From: a virus
Direction: 5' to 3' (one strand)
IMG/VR virus record: IMGVR_UViG_3300006869_000064
Coordinates: 1 to 29,906 of that record
Length of the DNA stretch: 29,906 bases
Part shown: positions 17,306 to 24,874 of the stretch, in pieces
How the letters are laid out: each line of letters begins with the position of its first letter
How positions within the stretch are numbered: position 1 is the stretch's first letter
Position numbers and translations under genes: made by a program
Notes under the pieces: model-generated
What the model was told of the DNA's origin: nothing
Seen by the model: the letters and a program-made list of their open reading frames with translations, nothing else
Databases searched by the model: none

Positions 17306-18033
17306 TGCATCAACGCCACTTTGCGCTCAACGTCCTGTCGGAACGCTGGGTCTTTGCGGTAGCGTGGGTCTTGCATTGCGGCGACCATCTCAGCAGTAGA
17401 CCTAAAGCCTTGGGGCTGTGCAGCACCGCGACCGCTGATTGTCTGGCTCGGCTCACGAGCGCCAGTTGCAGCTTGGAAGTCACTGCGTATCTGGTTCATG
17501 GCCATGCGCACAGTTGTCTGATCGTTGCTGTTCAGCATGTCATTGAGCTTGTCGATCATAGTGTCTTCGTAGACGCCGGACCCTGCCCATTCCTGCATCT
17601 GGGACACGGCTTGATCACCACCGAACTCACTGATAATTGCTTGGCGAGCTGCCTCTCCCTCCCGCACACGCATGTCTCTGATCTGCTCGACAAGCGCTCT
17701 AGGGATGCCGACCTTCTCGAACTTGGCAATCGTGTCATCGCTGATCTCTCCACCTGTCTCCATGAACTCGCGCTCAGCATCAGTCACAAGGTTGTCAACC
17801 TCAGGCGTAGTCTGCTGAGACACTTGAGACAGCTTGCGCTCTAGCTCACTGTAGGATTTCGCTAGGTCTTCGGGCGTCTTGAACTTTTCGGGCAGCCAGC
17901 CCGGGCGCTCTGGCTCAGGTGGCTGCTCTTCTGCAACTTGCTCGTTGCCTTCAAGAGCCGCTAGCTGTTCCTCAAGGGACGGCTGGGGTTGTTCTTGGTC
18001 GGGCATTGGTAAGTTAAGTTGTTCAGTTGACAT
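17302..18033 (-). CDS. scaffolding / capsid assembly protein (T7 gp9-like)
   Basis: The ATG at 18033 gives 243 residues; the reading frame extends to 18096 but only within the portal gene. GGAAAG lies a few bases upstream of 18033. The protein is acidic and Gln/Glu/Pro-rich at the N-terminus, then has WLPEKFKTPEDLAKSYSELE, a motif found in many podovirus gp9-like scaffolds. Helical segments and a basic C-terminus ending in RKDPAFRQDVERKVALMQ complete it. Scaffolds template the procapsid and leave before or during packaging. The basic C-terminal helix is the part that usually binds the coat protein. It overlaps the portal gene by 11 bases, as expected for linked assembly genes. Confidence 0.88.
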   Translation of the reverse strand: MSTEQLNLPMPDQEQPQPSLEEQLAALEGNEQVAEEQPPEPERPGWLPEKFKTPEDLAKSYSELERKLSQVSQQTTPEVDNLVTDAEREFMETGGEISDDTIAKFEKVGIPRALVEQIRDMRVREGEAARQAIISEFGGDQAVSQMQEWAGSGVYEDTMIDKLNDMLNSNDQTTVRMAMNQIRSDFQAATGAREPSQTISGRGAAQPQGFRSTAEMVAAMQDPRYRKDPAFRQDVERKVALMQ

Positions 18034-19573
18034 TCGCACTTTCCATGTACTGCTCGTTAGCGGCGCTAACGGCTTGTGGGGCAGCAGCCTTGGCAATCTC
18101 AGCCGCTTGCTGCTGCTGAATAGCTTGTTGTCTTTGCATCTCTTCCTGTTCGCGCTGCTCGCCAGATTTCACGAGACCGTTCATGTCGATACCGATTGCA
18201 GCACCAGTCCGCTTCACGAACTCGTCCATGTTGAGGTAGCCCTCGACAACCTGTGGCCCAAGTTGCGCTATGAACTGGAAGAAACTTTGCAGGTTCTGTA
18301 GGTCGTTGGCGCGACCCAGCGCAGCAGTACCGGTCACAATGCTCGGAGCCACGATACCGTCCTGCAAAGGGTCAAGCCGGTTTTGCCTCTGCATGCGCTC
18401 CATCAGGCGACGAACAAAGACAAGTTGGAAGCTGTTGCTGAGCATGCTGAACACGCCGCCAAGCCCGACTTCAAGCGCGTTGATAGCCTCGCGGACCTCG
18501 TAGGCTGTCGTGCGCTCGCTGCGTCTGGCCACAGTGTCGAACAGCATGAAGGCGTGACCTAATCGCTGCTCAATAGCTTGCGCAGTTGCGCTCGCCACCG
18601 CCATGTCAGCCTGCTTGTTGAGCTGCACAGCGCTTACTTCGGCTGCGTTGCCAGACCGGAAGTCGCCACTGTCAGCTTCGGCTAGGTCCTGCACGCGCGT
18701 CGTGCCGTTGGGTGCCACAAGAAAGACAACTTTGGCAGCCGCCGCAGACGCTTCAAGAATTGCACGGCTCAGACCCTCAAGGCTGATCAGGTCGCCAATG
18801 TACTCTTCGACAAACCCGCGCCCGTAGTCCTCGCCGTCAACTCTGTTCCAGCGCAGCGCCATCATCGGCGGCTTGTCAGCGGGCCAGCTACCCTCAGAAC
18901 CCGGTACTACTTCACCGCCTACGTCTTGGTAGCTCAGCCACTTTCCGTCTTCGAGATAGAACTTTGTGTACAGGGCCACATCGTCATCGCCTTTGCTAGC
19001 GAGCAGGGCTTGCATGTCAGCGCTCAGTACTTCCGGGCTGACCTCTTCCTTAATGATGACCTCAAGCAGATTGCCTACTGCGTCACGAACACAGACAAAC
19101 TTGTCGATGCCGTACACCTTTGCGCCGCCGCTAGCGGGCAGATAGAAGAGGGCGTTGCCGCCGACAATTAAGTGCTTGAGCATTTCGAACACTGGGGCGC
19201 GCAGGCCCTCGCGCTCAATCTCATCCATGACAGCACGCTCAATCATGGACAGCTCAGCTTGCACTTCGCCTTCCAGCTTCTGCTGTTTGGCAATTTCCTT
19301 AGCGTCTGCGTCGCTGACTTCTAGCTTAAAGAAAGGCGTGTTGGGTGGCAGCAGCGACAACAGCAAACGAGCCGCTAGGTTGTTTACACCCCGGCTCCCG
19401 ATGCCCTGATAGGGCGTGTAGAAACGTGTCGCACTGTTGTGTCCGCTTTCGGGGATCAGTGGCGGCAGGGTCAGCTTTGCGCATTCCCGTGCTCGGTGCA
19501 GGAAGTTCTCGCGCAGACTGCTAAGCTGCTCGTACCGGCTCGCGCAATTCGAGCTGAAGAGGTTACTTTCCAA
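18023..19573 (-). CDS. portal / head-tail connector (T7 gp8-like)
   Basis: The 516 residues compare with 536 in T7 gp8, the dodecameric portal through which DNA is packaged and ejected. Family features are the N-terminal helix RYEQLSSLRENFLHRARECAKLTLPPLIP, the ARLLLSLLPPNTPFFKLEV block, LIVGGNALFYLP, RWNRVDGEDYGRGFVEEYIGDL, and ATAQAIEQRLGHAFML with RSERTTAYEVRE. The C-terminus is Gln/Ala-rich. The apparent start is TTG at 19573, overlapping the preceding gene by 11 bases; no ATG or GTG is available near the N-terminus. The protein start therefore looks genuinely non-ATG, which may lower its translation relative to scaffold. Confidence 0.94.
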   Translation of the reverse strand: MESNLFSSNCASRYEQLSSLRENFLHRARECAKLTLPPLIPESGHNSATRFYTPYQGIGSRGVNNLAARLLLSLLPPNTPFFKLEVSDADAKEIAKQQKLEGEVQAELSMIERAVMDEIEREGLRAPVFEMLKHLIVGGNALFYLPASGGAKVYGIDKFVCVRDAVGNLLEVIIKEEVSPEVLSADMQALLASKGDDDVALYTKFYLEDGKWLSYQDVGGEVVPGSEGSWPADKPPMMALRWNRVDGEDYGRGFVEEYIGDLISLEGLSRAILEASAAAAKVVFLVAPNGTTRVQDLAEADSGDFRSGNAAEVSAVQLNKQADMAVASATAQAIEQRLGHAFMLFDTVARRSERTTAYEVREAINALEVGLGGVFSMLSNSFQLVFVRRLMERMQRQNRLDPLQDGIVAPSIVTGTAALGRANDLQNLQSFFQFIAQLGPQVVEGYLNMDEFVKRTGAAIGIDMNGLVKSGEQREQEEMQRQQAIQQQQAAEIAKAAAPQAVSAANEQYMESANVN

Positions 19574-19832
19574 TGTTTAGCCCAACTTTGCTCTGGCCCA
19601 CATTGATAGGTGCCGACACCTTTGCGTTGCCCGGTCGCCGGATGCGCAGACTGTACGACGCGCGTGTCTTGTTACCGCCAGCCATTGCAGGTGCAGACTG
19701 ACTAGGCCCAGCGTCAGCCGTGGGGTCTGGCGTAGGCTCTGGTGCGCGCACAATGATAGGTGGCGCTGGTGGTGGTGGGGGTGGTGCGTAAACTGGGGGT
19801 GGGGGTGCGCTGCCGCCGCCGAACAGACACAT
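19563..19832 (-). CDS. small proline-rich protein upstream of portal
   Basis: This 89-residue protein begins MCLFGGGSAPPPP and holds two proline runs in residues 9-26, then a Pro/Asp/Ala linker and a basic C-terminal part (NKTRASYSLRIRRPG) ending in VGLNIGK. Similar short proteins with an MCxFGGG start and polyproline are common just upstream of the portal in marine T7-like phages, where they are usually unnamed. T7 gp7.3, a tail assembly protein in this position, is a possible counterpart, but I cannot show homology. The ATG overlaps the TAA of the preceding gene (TAATG). Confidence 0.8.
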   Translation of the reverse strand: MCLFGGGSAPPPPVYAPPPPPPAPPIIVRAPEPTPDPTADAGPSQSAPAMAGGNKTRASYSLRIRRPGNAKVSAPINVGQSKVGLNIGK

Positions 19833-20026
19833 TACTTTGTCACCTTTTTGCTTAGGATGGTTTCTTGCTGGTCTTCAAAGACATGATGCAGATGGCGGAC
19901 GACACCGACTGCGCCGACAGCCATCCATATCTCCCGTTCAGACTGCTCCGCTGTCGGTGCCTTGTCGGGGAACCGTTCAGTCAAATAGGCGAGCAAGTCT
20001 TTCTTGATGACGGGAGCTTCAAGCAC
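19832..20026 (-). CDS. small conserved-looking phage protein of unknown function
   Basis: A GTG at 20026, eight bases after GGGAGGAA inside the end of the reductase gene, gives a 64-residue product. An ATG at 20062 would add 12 residues but lacks a comparable ribosome binding site. The pattern VIKKDLLAYLTERFPDK, then REIWMAVGAVGVVRHLHHVFE, recalls short helical proteins found between replication and head genes of many podoviruses. Two amphipathic helices are likely. Function is unknown. The 8-base overlap with the reductase suggests translational coupling. Confidence 0.72.
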   Translation of the reverse strand: MLEAPVIKKDLLAYLTERFPDKAPTAEQSEREIWMAVGAVGVVRHLHHVFEDQQETILSKKVTK

Positions 20027-21665
20027 CGCAGCTTCCTCCCGCTGTGATGTCGCAAACGTCATGCGTCTCGACAAAAGTGATGCCTTGCTGGTTGCTGGCC
20101 TCGCTGTACGGCACTGCCGTAAGTGGCTGACCGCCCCGGCTACCATCAGCGTAAAAGGTGAGGCCGCGCAGGCCGTGTGCGTACTTGGCAATCAGCGCCG
20201 TGTAGTCCGCAACCGTGTCGTCGTTGTTGAGTTCCGAACCCCAAGCAGGCAGGTTAATCGTGCTGCTGATAGCGTGATCGACATACCCCTGCATTTCGTA
20301 TTGGAACTTGATGCGGCGCTCAGGGTCAGCCGCTAGATCAAGCGCACTCTCGATGCTCTCGGGGTCTACGCCATAGGTGTCAATCACCTGCTGCGCTGCG
20401 CTATCGACAACGTATTGGAACTGCCACGTGTCGTTTGGCCCAAGCCAGCGGCGCTTGTACGCTACGCTAAACAGCGGCTCGATGCCTGTGGTGGTGCCAG
20501 CCAAGATGCCGATGCTGCCCGTAGGCGCAATGGCGCGCTTACCCGCTGGCTCGTTAACACTGAGGGTGTTGCTGTACGTCTTAGCCGTAGCGTCAGATGC
20601 TGCCTGATAGACTTCCATCCACTTGCGCAGCTCGCGTGTCATTTCGTACCGCTTGCCACGACTGATCAGCCACTCGTGCACGCCCATAAGACCAAGGCCT
20701 AGACGCCGGTTCTTTGCGCGTGTCTTTGCTACCTTTTCATACGGCACTTCTGAGGTAATGGTGCCGCAAAGCAGGAAGCAAGTGGCTAGCTCAACCGCCT
20801 CGCGGAACTCTTGCAAGGTGTCGAAGCGCGACATGTTGAGAGAGCCAAGACAGCAAATGTCACTGTCGTCAGAGCTGGTCAACTCACAGCACGCATTGCG
20901 CAGCGTCTCGCGCTCTTTGCCGTAGAAGTTAAACGAAAAGCCCGGTTCACTGGACTTCATGGCCTGCCGCACGTTTTGGCGGAAGATGTCACCCACGTCG
21001 CCGGTCTCGTTGTAGTGCTCAAGCCACCGAGTGCCGTAATTCAACGAGATGTTTGTGCCGTCGAGCGGGGCGGGAAAGTTAAAGTCTAACTCTTTAATGT
21101 CAGCCAGTGACTTACCGGTGCCTGCAACCTCAATCTTGTGCCAGTCTTTTGCGTACAGCAGCAGCTCGGCGTCAGGGTGGTCAGCACTGAGCGAGCCGTA
21201 GATAGCCGACCGCCTGTCTCCACCTTGTCTGATAGCCCGCCCGATGTCGTTAATCATGATCATCTTGGAGACAGGGCCAGAGGCTACGCCACCAGTGCGG
21301 CCAAGCCGTGCGCCTTTCTCCCGGTACACAGAGTAATCGACACCGATACCGCCACCAGAGGTAAGGCATAGCTCTACCCGCTTAGATAGATCAGCCCAGT
21401 CCTCTCTGGTATCCTCTTCGGCACGCAGAAGAAAACAATTGTTATACAACCGGGCCTTCCGGTTCGCATTCGCAAGGTAGCGGCCACCGGGCAGGAACTT
21501 AAAGTCTGTGATCAGTTGTACTAATTCTTTTTTCGCGTCATCCGGCAGGCGATGCCCCACCACGTTTTCGACCAGCGTCTGTGCCAGCTCTTGCCACGTC
21601 TCTGCACCCGCATGCGCGTATTTCTGACGAAAAATCGCCTCCCCGAACTCATTGCGAAACGTCAT
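20019..21665 (-). CDS. nrdJ: ribonucleotide reductase, adenosylcobalamin-dependent class II (NrdJ)
   Basis: This enzyme reduces ribonucleotides to deoxyribonucleotides for phage DNA synthesis. Motifs in the 548-residue form are NNCF (Cys77), the finger-loop NACCEL (residues 257-262, the NxCxE pattern with the thiyl-radical Cys259), CCLGSLNMSRF (Cys271/272, one likely the redox partner of Cys77), and PTGSIGILAGTTTG (381-394), the phosphate-binding segment. The C-terminus CDITAGGSCGA carries the two Cys (538, 546) that would be re-reduced by host thioredoxin. No NrdB, NrdG or NrdI gene is nearby and the size fits short monomeric NrdJ. The host or environment must therefore supply cobalamin. The start is ATG 21665, preceded by AAGGA at 8 bases, overlapping DUF3310 by 17. 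Such genes are well known in roseophages and other marine phages. Confidence 0.92.
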   Translation of the reverse strand: MTFRNEFGEAIFRQKYAHAGAETWQELAQTLVENVVGHRLPDDAKKELVQLITDFKFLPGGRYLANANRKARLYNNCFLLRAEEDTREDWADLSKRVELCLTSGGGIGVDYSVYREKGARLGRTGGVASGPVSKMIMINDIGRAIRQGGDRRSAIYGSLSADHPDAELLLYAKDWHKIEVAGTGKSLADIKELDFNFPAPLDGTNISLNYGTRWLEHYNETGDVGDIFRQNVRQAMKSSEPGFSFNFYGKERETLRNACCELTSSDDSDICCLGSLNMSRFDTLQEFREAVELATCFLLCGTITSEVPYEKVAKTRAKNRRLGLGLMGVHEWLISRGKRYEMTRELRKWMEVYQAASDATAKTYSNTLSVNEPAGKRAIAPTGSIGILAGTTTGIEPLFSVAYKRRWLGPNDTWQFQYVVDSAAQQVIDTYGVDPESIESALDLAADPERRIKFQYEMQGYVDHAISSTINLPAWGSELNNDDTVADYTALIAKYAHGLRGLTFYADGSRGGQPLTAVPYSEASNQQGITFVETHDVCDITAGGSCGA

Positions 21666-21900
21666 CGAAAAGTCCTTCCGCATCCTCGGCAGCTTGCTGC
21701 TGCGAGATAAGTTGATCGAGATACCATTTAGCTTTTTGCAGGTCTTGCAACGGTTTGCCCTTTAGTTTGTAGCGCGTAATGTATTTCACCACTGCCCCTT
21801 CAGCGTAGGACATCCCGTGGCTAGTTATGTAATCAAAGCACTCAATGCCTTGAGTGTAGTGGCGCGGGTGGTTTACGATGTCTTCGTCGAAGGGGTCCAC
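21649..21900 (-). CDS. DUF3310 protein
   Basis: The 83 residues carry the full DUF3310 pattern: VNHPRHYTQGIECFDYI at the N-terminus, then KYITRYKLKGKPLQDLQKA and WYLDQLI. The family is widespread in phages, often next to nucleotide metabolism genes, and is sometimes labelled as nucleotide kinase-like; its biochemical role is not established. Here it lies between the exonuclease, which releases host nucleotides, and the reductase that uses them, which fits a link to nucleotide supply. The start appears to be GTG 21900, 28 bases inside the exonuclease gene. Confidence 0.88.
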   Translation of the reverse strand: MDPFDEDIVNHPRHYTQGIECFDYITSHGMSYAEGAVVKYITRYKLKGKPLQDLQKAKWYLDQLISQQQAAEDAEGLFDDVSQ

Positions 21901-22616
21901 AGAGTAACACTTTCGCTAGCGTAATCACAGGGGCGCAATATCCGTGCGAGCCGTGCCTGTGTCAAGGCAGCGCTTTCATCCAGACCTTGCTTTTCGTATG
22001 CGGCCACGACTGCCTGCCACATTTCGTCAAGCGACGGGCCGACAGCATCAAGGATGCGCTCTGCACGCACCTTACCAATGGTCGGGCAGCCGGGGTAGCC
22101 GTCCGTTGCATCACCAGTCAGGGTCTGCATCATCCAGTACCTGTTCGCTTCGTCCTCGTTAATCTCGTAGACCTCGCCCGTATCCTTATCCAAGTGCATG
22201 CCCGGGATGGTCTTGAGGTCTTTGTCTATTGAGCAGATGATGCTGCCCGGTTCGCTACCGTGAATGCCCACGAGGTCGTCACCCTCAAGCTCGTCCACGA
22301 ATATCGCTCCGTACTTGTCTTGGGCATGCCCGCGCATTGCTGACCACCCAATAGGCCGTGCGCCTTTCCGGTTCTTTTTGTAGTCCGGGTAAATTTCTTT
22401 GCGGAAACAGTCAGCGCCACTCAGACACAGCAGCAACTCTTCCGCTTCGCACTGGTCACGTACCGTCTCGATCATGGCGTCAAACAAGACACCCGCCTCA
22501 GTGACAGACATGAACTCTTGCAGTACTAGGTCGCCGCCTACCTCGTGCTCAGCGACAGCAGTAGCGCCCATGCACGCCTGATAGACAACAACGTCTGCAT
22601 CTATGACGGCTCTCAT
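21873..22616 (-). CDS. 5'-3' exonuclease (T7 gp6-like, FEN family)
   Basis: The enzyme degrades host DNA and removes RNA primers and 5' ends during replication. In 247 residues it shows the FEN-nuclease acidic set: IDAD (Asp6, Asp8), DYKKNRK (78-84, the helical-arch region), ELEGDDLVGI (Glu109, Glu111, Asp113, Asp114), CSIDKDLKTIPG (Asp131, Asp133), and the LTGDATDGYPGCPTIG block (Asp169, Asp172 with the helix-hairpin glycine pattern). T7 gp6 has 300 residues, so this is a compact version. The ATG at 22616 overlaps the stop of the previous gene (ATGA). The frame extends to 22643 but without ribosome binding site. Confidence 0.92.
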   Translation of the reverse strand: MRAVIDADVVVYQACMGATAVAEHEVGGDLVLQEFMSVTEAGVLFDAMIETVRDQCEAEELLLCLSGADCFRKEIYPDYKKNRKGARPIGWSAMRGHAQDKYGAIFVDELEGDDLVGIHGSEPGSIICSIDKDLKTIPGMHLDKDTGEVYEINEDEANRYWMMQTLTGDATDGYPGCPTIGKVRAERILDAVGPSLDEMWQAVVAAYEKQGLDESAALTQARLARILRPCDYASESVTLWTPSTKTS

Positions 22617-22987
22617 ACTTTGTCGCCCCACCCTTCGGTACACGGGAATGCGATAGCGTGACTGACAACTACGACGATCTCGAACAGCGCATTGGGATCA
22701 CCGGCTAACTTGTACTCAGCAACGTAGTTCATGATGGTGTCTAGCGTTTGGTCTATGTCGTTACCGCCGGGTGCGTTGCAGACGACAGGCGTGCCGTATG
22801 CCAGCAAGCTGTGCACGTTAGCGCCATTGATCAGGCCTGCTACGTAGACCCACGCTGGGTGCTCGGGGCCTGCTTGTCGTGCCTCTTCCAGCCACGGCAC
22901 AAAGTCCGAAGGTGGCGACAACACGGCTTGCGACTGCGCACTGAAGGGGAACGCAAGCGCTACAAGTGCGGCGGCCAGTGCGCGCAC
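22613..22987 (-). CDS. exported small protein resembling the Rap1a/Tai immunity family
   Basis: Residues 1-21 are a classical signal peptide (Arg2, an Ala/Leu/Phe core, cleavage likely after AQSQA), so the 103-residue mature protein should reach the periplasm. The mature part follows the Rap1a/Tai pattern: a helix with WVYVAGLINGA, Cys70 after a variable loop, a helix with TLDTIMNYVAEY, and the terminal AFPC (Cys116). The two Cys could form a disulfide. Members of that family bind and inhibit type VI secretion peptidoglycan amidases, though many relatives are uncharacterised. The start is GTG 22987, one base after the preceding stop. It is embedded in the DNA-replication block, an odd place for an exported protein. 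The family assignment is by pattern only. Confidence 0.65.
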   Translation of the reverse strand: MRALAAALVALAFPFSAQSQAVLSPPSDFVPWLEEARQAGPEHPAWVYVAGLINGANVHSLLAYGTPVVCNAPGGNDIDQTLDTIMNYVAEYKLAGDPNALFEIVVVVSHAIAFPCTEGWGDKV

Positions 22988-22988
22988 G

Positions 22989-23126
22989 CTACTTCTTTTT
23001 CTTTGCTGCGAACCCGCCGGTCTTATTCTTCATCGCGCTGTAGGTCTTGGAGCTGATGGTGCTCTTGCTTTTCGGGCGCGACGTGCCAGCCTTTTTGCGA
23101 GCGTTCATGTTCTTGTATAACGACAT
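22989..23126 (-). CDS. 45-residue lysine-rich basic protein
   Basis: The ATG overlaps the DNA polymerase stop (TGATG), and TAG ends at 22989. The product starts MSLYKNMNARKKAGTSRPKS, continues with KSTISSKTYSAM and ends FAAKKKK. Very similar short proteins, with SLYxNxNxRKKAGTSR at the start and a polylysine end, recur in marine podoviruses near the replication genes. It has no Cys and about one third Lys/Arg, so it probably binds nucleic acid or an acidic protein surface. The tight coupling to the polymerase suggests co-production. Function is unknown. Confidence 0.85.
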   Translation of the reverse strand: MSLYKNMNARKKAGTSRPKSKSTISSKTYSAMKNKTGGFAAKKKK

Positions 23127-24874
23127 CAGTGGCTCTCCGCCCAGTTGTCACCTACCTGCGTGTCACAGGTCATTGGAACCGACAAGTTAAAGTAATCATT
23201 ACTCTGACGCAAGCATTCTTTGATGACAACACTTGCAGGTTGCAGGTGGTGCTCGGCGCAATCGAACTGCAATTCGTCATGGACATACAGCACCATGTCA
23301 CACTCAAGACCACGCATCTGCTCGGCACAGCGCACTGCCCAGTACTTTGCAGCGCTGCTGGTTGCTGACTGGATCAGGTAGTTCAGCGCCGTGTGCTCTT
23401 TCTCGACCGGAATGCGCCGCCCGTCGATACTCGTGATGTACCCGTTACTCTTCGCTTCGCGCTGCACCTTGGCAATCAGGTCTTCCAGCCCGGGGATGGC
23501 AGCAAACAGACGCTTGCGCACCTCACCGCCGGGTAGGCCTGTCATCTCACCCAGCTTCCTGTCGCCTGCCCCGTAGATGAAGCCGAACTGCACGCCTTTC
23601 ATCTGCGCGCGCGTGATGCCCATACGGTCAGCATTAACTTGATGTATGTCGGCGCTTTGCAGCAGCTTACCGTACTCACCGTTGTCATCGAGATAGTGTG
23701 CCAGCATGGTCAGCTCAGCTCGGTCAAGGTCACTGGCCAGTAGCTTGCGGCCCGGGCTAGCTGTGAACAGACGGCGGCTTTCCTCACCATAGGGTGCACC
23801 TACACGCGGCACGGCTTGCAAATTTGGCGACCTTGAACTCGTGCGCCCCGTGATGGCAGCGTTAGGTATCACCTGCGCACGTATACGCCCGTCAGCTCCG
23901 TGCTCTAGCCACGAGCGCACAAGGGCTAGCCGCTTTGTCACCATAAAGTTGTCAGCCAGTAGCTCAGCCTCAGGAAACTTAGGCGCGATGGCACGTAGCG
24001 TCTTCTCGTCAACCTTAGCTTGGCCGCTTGGGGTGTGCTCGGATGGCGACCACCCGCGCGCAACAAGCACCTTCTCGATGTGCTGTCGGCTGTTGCTGTT
24101 GAACAAGACAAACTCGACCTTCTGGTACGGGCAACCTTCGGCTACGTGCGGCTTGTCTTTGTAGCGCACGCTTCGCTTTGGCACGACAACCTCGCCGACC
24201 GGTGCGTACCAGCCGCCAAAGGTCTCAAGCATCTGGTCTTCAATAATTGTCGAGCGGTCTTGCAGCTCTTGCTCTAGGTCCCGTGCGCCCTGCACGTCAA
24301 AGGCAAAGCCGTAGGTGCGCAGTTGTACACACAACTCAGCGAACTGGTGCTCAAGCAGGTCAACACGCTCGTCTATGCCCTTGTCCTTAAGGTGCAGATA
24401 CAGCCGCCGCGTGACACGACAGTCTTGCAAGCAGTACGCACCCAGCGCTGGCGTGTACTCAGTGTCCCAGTCGCCCTCGAACTCCTGCTTGGCAAACCCA
24501 AGCCGCACGCCCCACGTAGCCAGACCGTGACTGCCCAGCCTTGCCCGGTCGTCAACTTTGCGCAGGCTTTCGGTCGTGTGTGTTCGCAGGTCGTGGCCCA
24601 GCATGTCTTGGTACACGAACCGTGAGCGAACTAGCGTGTCAACAATGCGGTGGCGGGGCTGCCACCAGTCGTACAAGCGCTTGATGGTCGGCACGTCAAA
24701 GTCGATACCGTTGTGGAACACAAGCTCGCCGTCATACTCCATCAAGGTGCGCAGGCCGCTCTCAATGTTGTGATAGCAGTCTACTTCTTCGCCAGTCTCA
24801 ATGTTGATCCAACACAGCGCCGTTATTCGCGTCGCGTTCAGTCCGTCCGTCTCAATGTCAACAGCTAGCGCCAT
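23126..24874 (-). CDS. DNA polymerase, family A (T7 gp5-like) with 3'-5' exonuclease
   Basis: This is the replicative polymerase. Proofreading motifs are DIETDG (Asp6, Glu8), FHNGIDFD (53-60) and YCLQD (147-151). Polymerase motifs are SDLDRAEL (Asp382, Glu387), RAQMKGVQFGFIYG (Arg422, Lys426, Phe430, Tyr434) and YVHDELQ (His532, Asp533). The residue equivalent to E. coli Pol I 762 and T7 Tyr526 is Phe. At 582 residues it is shorter than T7 gp5 (704). The loop corresponding to the thioredoxin-binding insert (about residues 219-259) is roughly half as long, so host thioredoxin may not act as processivity factor. The ATG lies 17 bases inside the winged-helix-like gene, and the stop overlaps the ATG of the basic protein. 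Confidence 0.95.
   Translation of the reverse strand: MALAVDIETDGLNATRITALCWINIETGEEVDCYHNIESGLRTLMEYDGELVFHNGIDFDVPTIKRLYDWWQPRHRIVDTLVRSRFVYQDMLGHDLRTHTTESLRKVDDRARLGSHGLATWGVRLGFAKQEFEGDWDTEYTPALGAYCLQDCRVTRRLYLHLKDKGIDERVDLLEHQFAELCVQLRTYGFAFDVQGARDLEQELQDRSTIIEDQMLETFGGWYAPVGEVVVPKRSVRYKDKPHVAEGCPYQKVEFVLFNSNSRQHIEKVLVARGWSPSEHTPSGQAKVDEKTLRAIAPKFPEAELLADNFMVTKRLALVRSWLEHGADGRIRAQVIPNAAITGRTSSRSPNLQAVPRVGAPYGEESRRLFTASPGRKLLASDLDRAELTMLAHYLDDNGEYGKLLQSADIHQVNADRMGITRAQMKGVQFGFIYGAGDRKLGEMTGLPGGEVRKRLFAAIPGLEDLIAKVQREAKSNGYITSIDGRRIPVEKEHTALNYLIQSATSSAAKYWAVRCAEQMRGLECDMVLYVHDELQFDCAEHHLQPASVVIKECLRQSNDYFNLSVPMTCDTQVGDNWAESH

Noticed and set aside
17302-18096. 264-residue scaffold protein with a start at 18096
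   Set aside because: The first 21 codons lie entirely in the portal coding sequence without ribosome binding site; ATG 18033 has GGAAAG upstream.
19832-20191. 119-residue version of the small protein after the reductase
   Set aside because: The N-terminal 50 residues are an alternative frame of the reductase gene; the strong ribosome binding site selects GTG 20026.
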